Below are positions 25,676 to 33,205 of a DNA stretch of 34,425 bases, piece after piece. Position 1 is the stretch's first letter. The number at the start of each line of letters is the position of its first letter. Location of the stretch: NCBI GenBank assembly GCA_017556505.1, contig JAFYNS010000164.1, positions 1 to 34,425 of the forward strand, written 5' to 3'. The stretch comes from Bacillota bacterium (GTDB taxonomy: Bacteria > Bacillota > Clostridia > Peptostreptococcales > Anaerovoracaceae). The translations under genes were made by a program, and so were the position numbers. A model generated the notes under the pieces. The model made no database searches. It saw only the letters and a list, made by a program, of their open reading frames with translations, and was not told where the DNA came from.

Positions 25676-26593
25676 ATGAAGAAGAACTTAAAGAAAATCT
25701 TAGCGCTGAGCCTCTCTCTGGCACTGGCGATTACATTTATTCCTGCAGCAGCAGATACCGCTTACGCAGATGACGAGATCCGAATCTCCAATGCATCTCA
25801 GCTGGCAAAGGTCACCAATCTGAAGGCAAAAGACCGCAGCAGTGATGAAATCGAACTGGCATGGACTCCGGTTGAAGGTGCCAGCGGCTACCAGGTATCA
25901 CGCTACTCCGTAAAGGACGGCAAATGGATTACTCTGGGAGTATCCGATGATAACGATTATGAAGTGGAATGTCTGCTTTCTGCAAGCGTATACAGCTTCC
26001 GTGTAAGAGCATTCGCAGTAAATGCAGAAGGCCAGAAAACTTACGGCAGCTGGTCCAAAACCTATAAGACCTGTACCCGTCCAAACGAAGTGAGACAGCT
26101 GCAGGTTTCCGCAAAGACTGAAAATACAATCACACTGAAATGGAACTCTGTAAAGCGTGCTGACGGTTATCAGGTTTATCTCTGGGACAGCGCTTCCGGT
26201 CAGTGGGAACGCCTGATTAATACCAGCAAGACTTCTTATAAAGTTTCCGGTCTGAAGAAGGGTACTTCCTACCAGTTCCAGATCCGACCATACCGCAATG
26301 CGGTTGACTCCAGATACTATGGAGAATTCGAAGATATTTCTGCAAAAACTTCTTCCGGGGCTGCAGCATCCTCTTCTGACATCCTCAGCAAGAGCAAGGC
26401 TCAGAGCATCGCGCTGGCAGACGCAGGCGTAAGCTCCTCTGCCGCAAAGTTCATCCGGGTAGAGCTGGACCGTGATGACGGAACCAGAGTATATGAAATC
26501 GAATTCACTGCCGGCGATCTGGAATACGAATACGAAATCAACGCCGCAACCGGCAAAATCAGAGACAGAGACGTAGATTCCATCTGGGATTAA
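25676..26593 (+). CDS. Secreted protein with two Fn3 domains and a PepSY-like domain
   Basis: This encodes 305 residues. Residues 1-32 are a Sec signal peptide (KKNLKKILALSLSLALAITF, then AAADTAYA). Two fibronectin type III domains follow: about 43-135 (VTNLKAKDRSSDEIELAW to GSWSKTYKT) and 139-225 (VRQLQVSAKTENTITLKW). The C-terminal 65 or so residues (KAQSIALADAGVS, then VYEIEFTAGDLEYEYEIN and ATGKIRDRDVD) match a PepSY domain, a module associated with inhibition of proteases or with cell-surface regulation. No sortase motif or anchor is seen, so it is probably released or loosely bound. The ATG follows AGGGGG by 8 nt. The longer upstream opening lacks a ribosome binding site. Confidence 0.88.
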   Translation: MKKNLKKILALSLSLALAITFIPAAADTAYADDEIRISNASQLAKVTNLKAKDRSSDEIELAWTPVEGASGYQVSRYSVKDGKWITLGVSDDNDYEVECLLSASVYSFRVRAFAVNAEGQKTYGSWSKTYKTCTRPNEVRQLQVSAKTENTITLKWNSVKRADGYQVYLWDSASGQWERLINTSKTSYKVSGLKKGTSYQFQIRPYRNAVDSRYYGEFEDISAKTSSGAAASSSDILSKSKAQSIALADAGVSSSAAKFIRVELDRDDGTRVYEIEFTAGDLEYEYEINAATGKIRDRDVDSIWD

Positions 26594-26626
26594 TATATCG
26601 AAAAAGTCATTCGCCTCCAGACAGAA

Positions 26627-26664
26627 AGGGGCTGCAGATACCTGCAGCCCCTCTTCTTTTTTTC
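26627..26664. terminator. Bidirectional terminator between the Fn3-PepSY gene and ydbC
   Basis: GGGGCTGCAG and CTGCAGCCCC form a perfect 10-bp stem around ATAC, followed on the plus strand by TCTTCTTTTTTTC. On the minus strand CCCCTTTCTGT follows, so it may also end ydbC. Confidence 0.9.
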
Positions 26665-27081
26665 TTATTCAGTTTCCGGCTGTGTTTCAGCCGCTGGTTC
26701 TTCTTCCGGCGGACAGCAGAACACTTCTTCTGCAGGCAGATCCTCAAATTCCACCACTTCTGCGGGCGTTTCCAGAATCTCGCCTGTTTCAGGTTCCACC
26801 AGAACAGAGTTTTCCGGTGCAGGTGCATCCTGCTGCTTGCCGTAACCGGTCAGCCAGCGGTACAGCGACCGCTGAAGCAGACGCGCCTCTTCATGGCGGA
26901 GCGTAATGCCCTTTGCCATCCTCTGATAATCCGGTGACCACTCACGGATATCCAGTTTCGCCGGTTTCCCGTTCCAGGAAACCAGATTCAGCTCTTTTTT
27001 CCAGCCGTTCTGGGATTCAGACAGAACCCCCAGATGTCTCTCAATGACGAACGAAATTTCTCTGTTACCTTCTGTAACCAT
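26665..27081 (-). CDS. YdbC/PC4-like nucleic-acid-binding protein
   Basis: This encodes 138 residues from the chosen ATG, which follows AAGGAG by 6 nt. Residues 6-75 match the YdbC family, a bacterial version of the PC4 single-stranded-DNA-binding fold: IERHLGVLSES, WKKELNLVSWNGKPAKLDIR and EWSPDYQRMAKGITL. YdbC of Lactococcus binds single-stranded DNA and RNA. The C-terminal 55 residues are acidic and proline-rich (EDLPAEEVFCCPPEEEP), so the protein has a basic binding core and a disordered tail. It has its own strong promoter. Confidence 0.85.
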   Translation of the reverse strand: MVTEGNREISFVIERHLGVLSESQNGWKKELNLVSWNGKPAKLDIREWSPDYQRMAKGITLRHEEARLLQRSLYRWLTGYGKQQDAPAPENSVLVEPETGEILETPAEVVEFEDLPAEEVFCCPPEEEPAAETQPETE

Positions 27082-27115
27082 GTCAATCTCCTTCCCCATT
27101 TCCCTTTGCAGTTTT

Positions 27116-27144
27116 ATATTACCATAGCTGGAATATCCTGTCAA
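27116..27144 (-). promoter_or_regulatory. Promoter of ydbC
   Basis: TTGACA (27139-27144) and TAATAT (27116-27121) are 17 bases apart, with TGG forming an extended -10. This is one of the best promoter matches in the window. Confidence 0.8.
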
Positions 27145-27153
27145 TCACAAGTT

Positions 27154-28398
27154 TTATTTGTTTACTTTTTCAATTGCTGCCAGAATGCGTGCAGGGAGTC
27201 TTCTGCAGTCTGCTTCTGTGATGGAAGCAATACTGATACGCACGCCCATAGTAAGAGGAATCGTAAAGATACCTTCCTTTTCCAGTTCCGCACCTACCGC
27301 ATCCGGATTTTCACACGGTACGGAAGCGAAGAAACCTGCATCAAACGGAACAATTTCCAGACCTGCCTCCTTTGCAGCCGCTTCGAAAGCCTTGCCGCGG
27401 CGCAGCAGCATATCACGGAAGCCTGCACGTTCTTCCTGGATACGAGCCAGAAGATCCGGATTTTCATAGATTTTGCTCAGCATAACCTGTGGTGCGCGGG
27501 TACAGTTAGACCATGCAGCACGTGCGGAGTATTCACATACTTTGCGGAATTCATCCGCAATTTCTTCGGTTTCAGCCATACAGATCATGGCGCCGCAGCG
27601 CATGCCGTACAGCGTGAAGGACTTGGAGAAGCTGTATGCGATGACAGGCAGGATGTTTTCACCCATGGAGTCCAGTACAGGCAGGAATGCTCTGTATTCT
27701 TCTGCTTCGCCTGCGAAGTCCAGATAAGCCACGTCAACCAGCAGTGTTACCTTCTTTTCTTCTGGAACACGGTCCAGAACAGAAGCGACTTCTTCCCATT
27801 CATCCACAGTGAGGGAGTATCCAGTCGGATTGTGAGCCGGAGTGTTCAGGATAATTACCAGGCGGTCCTGCACTTCCAGCAGTGCCATGACCTGCTTTTC
27901 AAAATCTTCTGTATTGAATCTTCCCTGTTCGTTTACCAGTTTGAAGGTATGCAGACTTCTGCCGATTTCGCCGGCAATGGTACCGTAAGGTCCCCAGTAC
28001 CAGTCAGTCAGCAGAACCTTATCGCCAGGTTCGGAATAGTTTGCGATGGTGCTGTGGATTGCACCAGTACCGCCTGGGGTCGCTACAGCCACAGTATGAC
28101 GCTTTGGTTCATAGCTTCCGAAGGTATCCTTCAGAACAGCCGCCTTATATCCCGGAATACCGCCGATTGGTGCATATTCTGCAAATTCGCCTGCTTCCAG
28201 AGTCTTAAAAACTTCATTTACAGAAGAAAGTACCACAAACTTGCCTTCTTCATCCAGCAGAACACCGATAGTTGCGTTTACTACCGCATCTTTGCCTTTT
28301 TCCGCAATCATGGCCTTTGCACGATTGTTTACCGCAAAGTTCTTATCTTCTTTCGGGATTTTTCTTCCCTGCTGTGCAGCAAAAATAAAATCAGACAT
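27154..28398 (-). CDS. Fold-type I PLP-dependent aminotransferase
   Basis: This encodes 414 residues of the aspartate/aromatic aminotransferase class. Lys259 in YSFSKSFTLYGMRCG is the PLP Schiff-base lysine. NTPAHNPTG (185-193) holds the pyridoxal-contact Asn, Asp222 (LVDVAYLDF) should pair with the pyridine nitrogen, and an arginine in GVRISIASI near the C-terminus should bind the substrate carboxylate. AHNPTG and SFSK are closer to class I-alpha (AspC/TyrB-like) than to I-gamma. Substrate preference, aspartate or aromatic, cannot be settled from sequence. It is divergently transcribed from the M23 gene and has its own promoter. Confidence 0.9.
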   Translation of the reverse strand: MSDFIFAAQQGRKIPKEDKNFAVNNRAKAMIAEKGKDAVVNATIGVLLDEEGKFVVLSSVNEVFKTLEAGEFAEYAPIGGIPGYKAAVLKDTFGSYEPKRHTVAVATPGGTGAIHSTIANYSEPGDKVLLTDWYWGPYGTIAGEIGRSLHTFKLVNEQGRFNTEDFEKQVMALLEVQDRLVIILNTPAHNPTGYSLTVDEWEEVASVLDRVPEEKKVTLLVDVAYLDFAGEAEEYRAFLPVLDSMGENILPVIAYSFSKSFTLYGMRCGAMICMAETEEIADEFRKVCEYSARAAWSNCTRAPQVMLSKIYENPDLLARIQEERAGFRDMLLRRGKAFEAAAKEAGLEIVPFDAGFFASVPCENPDAVGAELEKEGIFTIPLTMGVRISIASITEADCRRLPARILAAIEKVNK

Positions 28399-28454
28399 GA
28401 TTTTTCTCTCCTTCTTTCATTTCATGCAGTTTGCATAATCCAAATAACGCTTCG

Positions 28455-28483
28455 ATTATATCATCAACTTGCATTTTTTACAA
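28455..28483 (-). promoter_or_regulatory. Promoter of the aminotransferase gene
   Basis: TTGTAA (28478-28483) and TATAAT (28455-28460) are 17 bases apart; TGA before the -10 makes it extended. The interrupted palindrome AACTTG-N9-CAAGTT (28466-28486) spans the spacer and -35 and could be an operator. Confidence 0.75.
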
Positions 28484-28544
28484 GTTACCGACTGTATGAA
28501 ATGTATTCGTTCTGCAAATAATATCTTTAACTGGAGGTGAAAAT

Positions 28545-29228
28545 ATGCGTCAAGCAGAAAGAAAAAAAGGAAAAGATAAAATTGCCATTACGCTGATGCT
28601 TTGCTTCTGCGTCATTGCTCTCACTTCAATCTTTGCCATACGGTCTAATATTAACAAAATCAACGGCAGCAGCCCTAATTTACCCGTATCCGATAAAACA
28701 CCGGCTGCGGAGCTGGAAGATAAAGTCCCTGAGAAGGCGGAGGTGCCGTCCGATGATGTATCCGTACCGGTCCCTACCGTGGACAGTCAGCAGGAACCTG
28801 CTGGCGAATCCCGGTTTCAGAGCCCTGTCGATGAGGCAGGCGCCACCGTATCCAATGAGTTTTCCATGGATGCTCTGATCTATTCCGTCACCCTGGACCA
28901 GTACATGACTCACAGCGGTGTGGATATTGAAACAGCCGCCGATGCGCAGGTTCTGGCCATGGCGGATGGAATCGTAACCGCTGTCTACCATGATGACCGC
29001 TATGGAAACACGGTGGAAATCAACCACGGAGACCAGTATACGGCCGTTTACTCCAACCTGTCTGATGCCGGCATGGTGGAAACAGGGGATGAAGTCTCAG
29101 CCGGACAGATTATCGGCGGGGTTGGTACCACAGGCCTCTTCGAATCTCTGGAACCTGCCCATCTTCATCTGGAACTTCAGTATCAGGGCAGTCTGGTAGA
29201 TCCTATGGAATATATCGAATTCCGGTAA
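28545..29228 (+). CDS. Membrane-anchored M23 (LytM) domain protein, SpoIIQ-like
   Basis: This encodes 227 residues. A short basic N-terminus is followed by one transmembrane helix (about 13-32), a low-complexity linker rich in Pro, Glu and Ser (35-95), and an M23/LytM domain (about 105-225). The zinc motifs are intact: HSGVD and HLHLEL. The layout and length resemble SpoIIQ, the forespore protein that pairs with SpoIIIAH during engulfment. Clostridial SpoIIQ often keeps the active site, unlike the B. subtilis one. A general cell-wall endopeptidase or regulator is the alternative. GGAGGTGAAAAT precedes the ATG. I see no convincing sigma-F box in the 145 bases upstream. Confidence 0.85.
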   Translation: MRQAERKKGKDKIAITLMLCFCVIALTSIFAIRSNINKINGSSPNLPVSDKTPAAELEDKVPEKAEVPSDDVSVPVPTVDSQQEPAGESRFQSPVDEAGATVSNEFSMDALIYSVTLDQYMTHSGVDIETAADAQVLAMADGIVTAVYHDDRYGNTVEINHGDQYTAVYSNLSDAGMVETGDEVSAGQIIGGVGTTGLFESLEPAHLHLELQYQGSLVDPMEYIEFR

Positions 29229-29233
29229 CAAGA

Positions 29234-29270
29234 AAGCTCCCGCCGTCTGTAAGACAGCAGGAGCTTTTTA
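29234..29270. terminator. Bidirectional terminator between the M23 gene and trmB
   Basis: GCTCCCGCCGTCT (29237-29249) faces AGACAGCAGGAGC (29253-29265). On the plus strand two A-C mismatches occur and TTTTT follows. On the minus strand the same positions become G-U pairs, so the stem is fully paired, but its T-run is weak. It probably serves both convergent genes. Confidence 0.8.
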
Positions 29271-29285
29271 TCAGCGCATGTACGG

Positions 29286-29939
29286 TTATTTCGTTATTTT
29301 TACATAGTTGATGTTTTTGCCGGCAGCACTGAACTTGTCTTCGTATTCCGTAGTTACCAGGCGGCTTTCGTAGCTGCAGTCCTCACCGTGGAGATCACGG
29401 GTCATCTCAGCCATTTTCAGGCCTTTCTCCTCCAGCAGTGCGATTTCCTCCAGGGTAAACTCAAAGAGTCCTTCATTATCGGTTTTAAACTCCACGAAGC
29501 CCGCTTCGTCCATAACCTGGAAATAGTTTTCCAGACGCTTATGGTATGTCAGTCTGCGCTTGTCGTGGCGTGCCTTGGGCCACGGATCGCTGAAATTCAG
29601 GTACACACCGGCCAGTTCGCCTTTTTCAAAGTAATCATTCAGGTCATTGACAAAATCGTTAAAAAGACGCAGATTGGCAAGTCCTGCCGCTTCCGCCTTT
29701 TCCATGGCCCGGAGAATAACGTTTTCCTGGCCTTCTACCGCGATATAGTTGGCGTCCGGATTGCGCTGCGCTCTGGTCAGGATGAACTTGCCCTTTCCGC
29801 AGCCGATTTCCAGATACACCGGATTGGTATTTCCAAAAATTTCAGCCCAGTGTCCCTTCGCTTCTCTCGGGTCTTTTATCAGAAAGCTGGAGTTGTTTGC
29901 CATCTTTTCTTCCAGATTTTTTACTGTTCTCTGTCTCAT
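29286..29939 (-). CDS. trmB: tRNA (guanine-N7-)-methyltransferase
   Basis: TrmB methylates N7 of G46 in the variable loop of many tRNAs (217 residues). EIGCGKG (44-50) is the SAM-binding motif and SDPWPKARHDKRR (117-129) the family's catalytic and substrate motif. The ending KINYVKI-like NINYVKITK is also typical. It follows ecfT by 28 bases with AGGAGGAAATAA before the ATG, so it is likely the last gene of the ECF operon. No functional link to transport is obvious. Confidence 0.96.
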   Translation of the reverse strand: MRQRTVKNLEEKMANNSSFLIKDPREAKGHWAEIFGNTNPVYLEIGCGKGKFILTRAQRNPDANYIAVEGQENVILRAMEKAEAAGLANLRLFNDFVNDLNDYFEKGELAGVYLNFSDPWPKARHDKRRLTYHKRLENYFQVMDEAGFVEFKTDNEGLFEFTLEEIALLEEKGLKMAEMTRDLHGEDCSYESRLVTTEYEDKFSAAGKNINYVKITK

Positions 29940-29967
29940 TTATTTCCTCCTGCAGTTTCCTTCCGCC

Positions 29968-30768
29968 TTACAGCAGAATGGACTCAGCAATAATCAGGGC
30001 CAGGAATCCTGCCAGAAGCAGAATGGCCGCAAAATCTCTCTTTTTCAGCTTCAGTTCATGAAGACGGGTACGATGATCACCGCCCCGATAACATCTTGCT
30101 TCCATGGCCATGGCTAAATCCTGCGCGATACGGAAGGCGCTGACAAACAGCGGCACCAGAATCGGCACCAGACTCTTTGCTCTCTGAATCAGGTTTCCGG
30201 ATTCAAAGTCAGCCCCTCTGGCCTGCTGGGCCTTCATGATTTTGTCGGTTTCCTCCAGCAGAGTCGGGATGAAACGCAGCGCAATGGTCATCATCATGGC
30301 GATTTCATGAGCAGGAACACCGATTTTCTTCATCGGCGCCAGCAGACGTTCGATACCATCGGTCAGGCTCAGCGGCTGTGTGCACAGCGTCAGCATGGAA
30401 GATCCCAGGAGCAGCAGAATCAGGCGCACAGCCATGAAAACAGCCATGCGGAGGCCTTCCTTCGTAATCTTCAGGAATCCCAGGCGAACCAGCACGGTAC
30501 CGTCAATCATGAACATGTTCAGCGCAAAGGTGAAACACAGAATCAGGATAATGGGCTTCAGCCCCCGCACAATGTAGGAAAACGGTACCTTTGACAGGAG
30601 AATCACCGAACCCAGGGCACCTGCAGCCAGAACGAATCCTATAAAATTGTCTACAATAAACAGTTCCACGATGAACAGCAGGGTCGCGATGATTTTAACC
30701 CTGGCATCCAGACGGTGAATCACAGATTCACCGGGATAGAACTGTCCAAGTGTGATATCTCTAATCAT
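29968..30768 (-). CDS. ecfT: ECF transporter transmembrane subunit EcfT
   Basis: EcfT is the scaffold of energy-coupling-factor vitamin and metal transporters (266 residues, about five transmembrane helices). The two coupling-helix motifs that contact the ATPases are AQQARGAD and AMEARCYRGG. It starts MIRDITLGQFYPGESVIHRL, with the conserved DARVKII after it. It overlaps ecfA2 by 8 bases. No substrate-binding S component lies in the window, so this is a group II shared module. Confidence 0.95.
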   Translation of the reverse strand: MIRDITLGQFYPGESVIHRLDARVKIIATLLFIVELFIVDNFIGFVLAAGALGSVILLSKVPFSYIVRGLKPIILILCFTFALNMFMIDGTVLVRLGFLKITKEGLRMAVFMAVRLILLLLGSSMLTLCTQPLSLTDGIERLLAPMKKIGVPAHEIAMMMTIALRFIPTLLEETDKIMKAQQARGADFESGNLIQRAKSLVPILVPLFVSAFRIAQDLAMAMEARCYRGGDHRTRLHELKLKKRDFAAILLLAGFLALIIAESILL

Positions 30769-31627
30769 TTTCAGATGTTCCCTTCAGATATTGGAATATT
30801 TCTTCAGCTGCCTGCTCCGCAGACAGAATGGTTTCAGACAGGCTGAAACCGCGGTCACGCAGGGTTTCCGTAAACTGTGTTACCGGCGGAAGGGCCAGTC
30901 CCACTTCTTCCAGGCGCTGTCTCTGGCCAAAAACTTCCTTCGGAGTACCCACCGTTACCAGGCGTCCGCTGTCTATCACGATAATTTTATCGGACAGGCG
31001 CGCGATATCCGCCATATTATGTGATACCAGAATGGTGATGTTTCCGGTTCTGCGGTGGACTTCCTCCACCATGGCCAGCACGTCCTTGTGCGCTTTCGGA
31101 TCAAGGCCTGCAGTCGGCTCGTCCAGAATCAGAACTTCCGGACGCATGGCAATTACGCCTGCGATTGCCACACGGCGCTTCTGACCGCCTGACAGCTCAA
31201 ACGGAGACCGTTCTGCAATGGTCTCGTAATCAAGACCAACCAGCTCCAGGGATTCTTTCACCCGCTCCTCGATTTCCGCCTCAGACAGTCCCAGATTCTT
31301 CGGGCCGAAGGCTACGTCCTTTGCCACGGTTTCTTCAAACAGCTGGTACTCCGGATACTGGAAAACCAGTCCGATACGGCGCCGGATTTCCACCATGGAC
31401 ACGCCCGGTGCAGTGATATCCTTTCCACCCACCACAATCTGGCCTGAAGTCGGCTTCAGAAGACCGTTCAGGTGCTGCAGCAAAGTGGATTTGCCGGAGC
31501 CGGTGTGACCAATCACGCCCACCAGTTCCCCATCATTTATTTCAAAAGACACATCTTCCAGGGCCACTGATTCAGTAGGCATACCCGGTTCATAAATATG
31601 TGTCAGATTTCTTACCTGTATTGACAT
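30761..31627 (-). CDS. ecfA2: ECF transporter ATPase EcfA2
   Basis: This is the second ATPase of the ECF module (288 residues). Walker A is GHTGSGKST, the Q-loop is FQYPEYQLFEETV, the signature LSGGQKRRVAIAG, Walker B LILDEPTAGLDP, and the switch histidine is in LVSHNM. The LFEETV sequence after the Q-loop is typical of EcfA2 (A') rather than EcfA1. It overlaps ecfA1 by 16 bases and ecfT by 8. Confidence 0.95.
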   Translation of the reverse strand: MSIQVRNLTHIYEPGMPTESVALEDVSFEINDGELVGVIGHTGSGKSTLLQHLNGLLKPTSGQIVVGGKDITAPGVSMVEIRRRIGLVFQYPEYQLFEETVAKDVAFGPKNLGLSEAEIEERVKESLELVGLDYETIAERSPFELSGGQKRRVAIAGVIAMRPEVLILDEPTAGLDPKAHKDVLAMVEEVHRRTGNITILVSHNMADIARLSDKIIVIDSGRLVTVGTPKEVFGQRQRLEEVGLALPPVTQFTETLRDRGFSLSETILSAEQAAEEIFQYLKGTSEND

Positions 31628-32457
31628 AAGAATTCAACCATCTCTTCCGTACTGATTATGTTTTTCGGCACATCGATGCCTTTTTCCCGCAGATGCGCTG
31701 CCAGCTCTACTGCCAGCGGAATGTCCAGGTTTACAGACTGTATCAGTTCACGCTGGGAGAAGACTTCTGCAGGGGTTCCGTCCAGGAGAACCTTTCCTTC
31801 ATGCATGACTACCACACGCTCCGCTTCCGCAGCTTCTTCCATGAAGTGAGTTATCAGAAGGATGGTAATACCTTCTTCATGCAGCTCACGGATGATTTCC
31901 ATGATTTCCTGACGGCCTTTCGGATCCAGCATGGCTGTAGGCTCGTCAAAAATAATGCATTTCGGCTTCATTGCCACCACACCTGCAATGGCAATGCGCT
32001 GCTTCTGTCCGCCTGACAGCAGGTGAGGCGGTTTTTTGCGGAATTTCCCCATGTTTACCGCTTCCAGTGACTTGTCTACCCGGCGGCGGATTTCATCAGG
32101 GTCAATTCCCAGATTTTCCGGTCCAAAAGCCACGTCATCCTCTACGATGGCAGACACCAGCTGGTTATCCGGATTCTGAAATACCATTCCTGCAGTCTGG
32201 CGCACATCCCACACATGCTCTTCAGAGCGTGTGTCGTAACCTGCCACATAAACAGCTCCTTCCGTAGGAAGGAGCAGGCCATTCAGGTTTTTAGCCAGAG
32301 TGGACTTACCGGAGCCATTCTTTCCGAGAATGGCGGTGAAGCTGCCCTCCTCAATCTGCAGGCTTACGCCATCTACCGCATTGACCGGTTCCCTGTCTTC
32401 TTCTCTGACATAGCTGAAAATTAAATTATCTATGGTTATAATCGGTTCTTTTTCCAT
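31612..32457 (-). CDS. ecfA1: ECF transporter ATPase EcfA1
   Basis: This is the first ATPase of the ECF module (281 residues). Walker A is GKNGSGKST, the Q-loop FQNPDNQLVSAIVEDDVAFG is diagnostic for EcfA1, the signature is LSGGQKQRIAIAG, Walker B IIFDEPTAMLDP, and the switch histidine is in LITHFMEEA. It starts 15 bases after the AroD-like gene with a weak AGAGAAG ribosome binding site. It is therefore probably cotranscribed with that gene. Confidence 0.95.
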   Translation of the reverse strand: MEKEPIITIDNLIFSYVREEDREPVNAVDGVSLQIEEGSFTAILGKNGSGKSTLAKNLNGLLLPTEGAVYVAGYDTRSEEHVWDVRQTAGMVFQNPDNQLVSAIVEDDVAFGPENLGIDPDEIRRRVDKSLEAVNMGKFRKKPPHLLSGGQKQRIAIAGVVAMKPKCIIFDEPTAMLDPKGRQEIMEIIRELHEEGITILLITHFMEEAAEAERVVVMHEGKVLLDGTPAEVFSQRELIQSVNLDIPLAVELAAHLREKGIDVPKNIISTEEMVEFLCQYR

Positions 32458-32472
32458 TCTATCGACTTCTCT

Positions 32473-33168
32473 TTATCTATAGTATTTATCCATATATCTC
32501 TTCAAATCATGGGCGTTAAACTGGCCCGGCGCAGTCGCCTTACTGCCGCAGGCATAGGTCATCACAGAGCCGAAATCGCCTCCGCAGATTCTGCTGGCCT
32601 GACCTTCGTCCCCCATGGCAATAGCCAGGAACGGGGTATGTCCCTTCAGCTGGTTATAGGCGAAGGATCCCTCCAGAATCGCATAAGCATCCGCTTCCGT
32701 ATTTGCAAAGGAAATAATCGCCAGCATATCCGCACGGCAGCCCTCCATCTTTACAAACTCCATGGAGATTTCATCCTTTGTCATAATCCGCTCCAGTTCA
32801 TGATATGTCAGCAGAACTTTGGTACGGCGGCGGTGAGCTTCCTTAATAAGCTGTTTCGCCTGGCTGTTTTTCCAGTCGATAACCAGATAATCCGCAACAC
32901 CCATGGCAAGACGCAGATAACGGTTGGTTTCTTCCTCATCACCCTGAAAACCAAAGAAAAAGGTCTTATTGCGGCACATGATCTTCACCAGCTTCAGCAG
33001 CTGGATAAACTCATCTTTGCTGTACTGTTCCAGGCCGGCACCTGTTTCCGGATACCATTCCACAGCCTGACAAGCATCTCCGTACTGATCGATTTCTGCC
33101 TTAATTTCTTCCGGCGTTCTGCAGTTCAGAGTCAGACAAATCTGCGGTCTTTTTTTCACTTCTTTCAT
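32473..33168 (-). CDS. Type I 3-dehydroquinate dehydratase-like protein lacking the catalytic lysine
   Basis: This encodes 231 residues, slightly shorter than AroD, and aligns with it throughout. Glu37 (EWY), Glu79, His123 (TYHEL), Arg193 (ASRICGGDFGS) and Gln216 (TAPGQ) match E. coli Glu46, Glu86, His143, Arg213 and Gln236. Three key residues differ: the Schiff-base Lys170 position is Ala150 (ADMLAIISF), Arg82 is Gln75 (FGFQG), and Arg48 is Tyr39. Dehydration of dehydroquinate by the type I mechanism is therefore not expected. It may bind a shikimate-like ligand or do different chemistry. It lies between a TMEM164-like gene (37-base gap) and ecfA1 (15-base gap), on the same strand. I leave the gene symbol blank because activity is doubtful. 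Confidence 0.8.
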   Translation of the reverse strand: MKEVKKRPQICLTLNCRTPEEIKAEIDQYGDACQAVEWYPETGAGLEQYSKDEFIQLLKLVKIMCRNKTFFFGFQGDEEETNRYLRLAMGVADYLVIDWKNSQAKQLIKEAHRRRTKVLLTYHELERIMTKDEISMEFVKMEGCRADMLAIISFANTEADAYAILEGSFAYNQLKGHTPFLAIAMGDEGQASRICGGDFGSVMTYACGSKATAPGQFNAHDLKRYMDKYYR

Positions 33169-33205
33169 TTCACTTTACCCTCAAAATATTCAAATCACAC
33201 TATAA

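Noticed and set aside
27034-28521. A 495-codon open frame on the plus strand
   Set aside because: It is antisense to the aminotransferase and ydbC, with low-complexity Phe/Cys/His composition and no family motifs.
32473-33168. Naming the gene aroD
   Set aside because: The catalytic lysine and two substrate arginines are missing, so a functional name would mislead.
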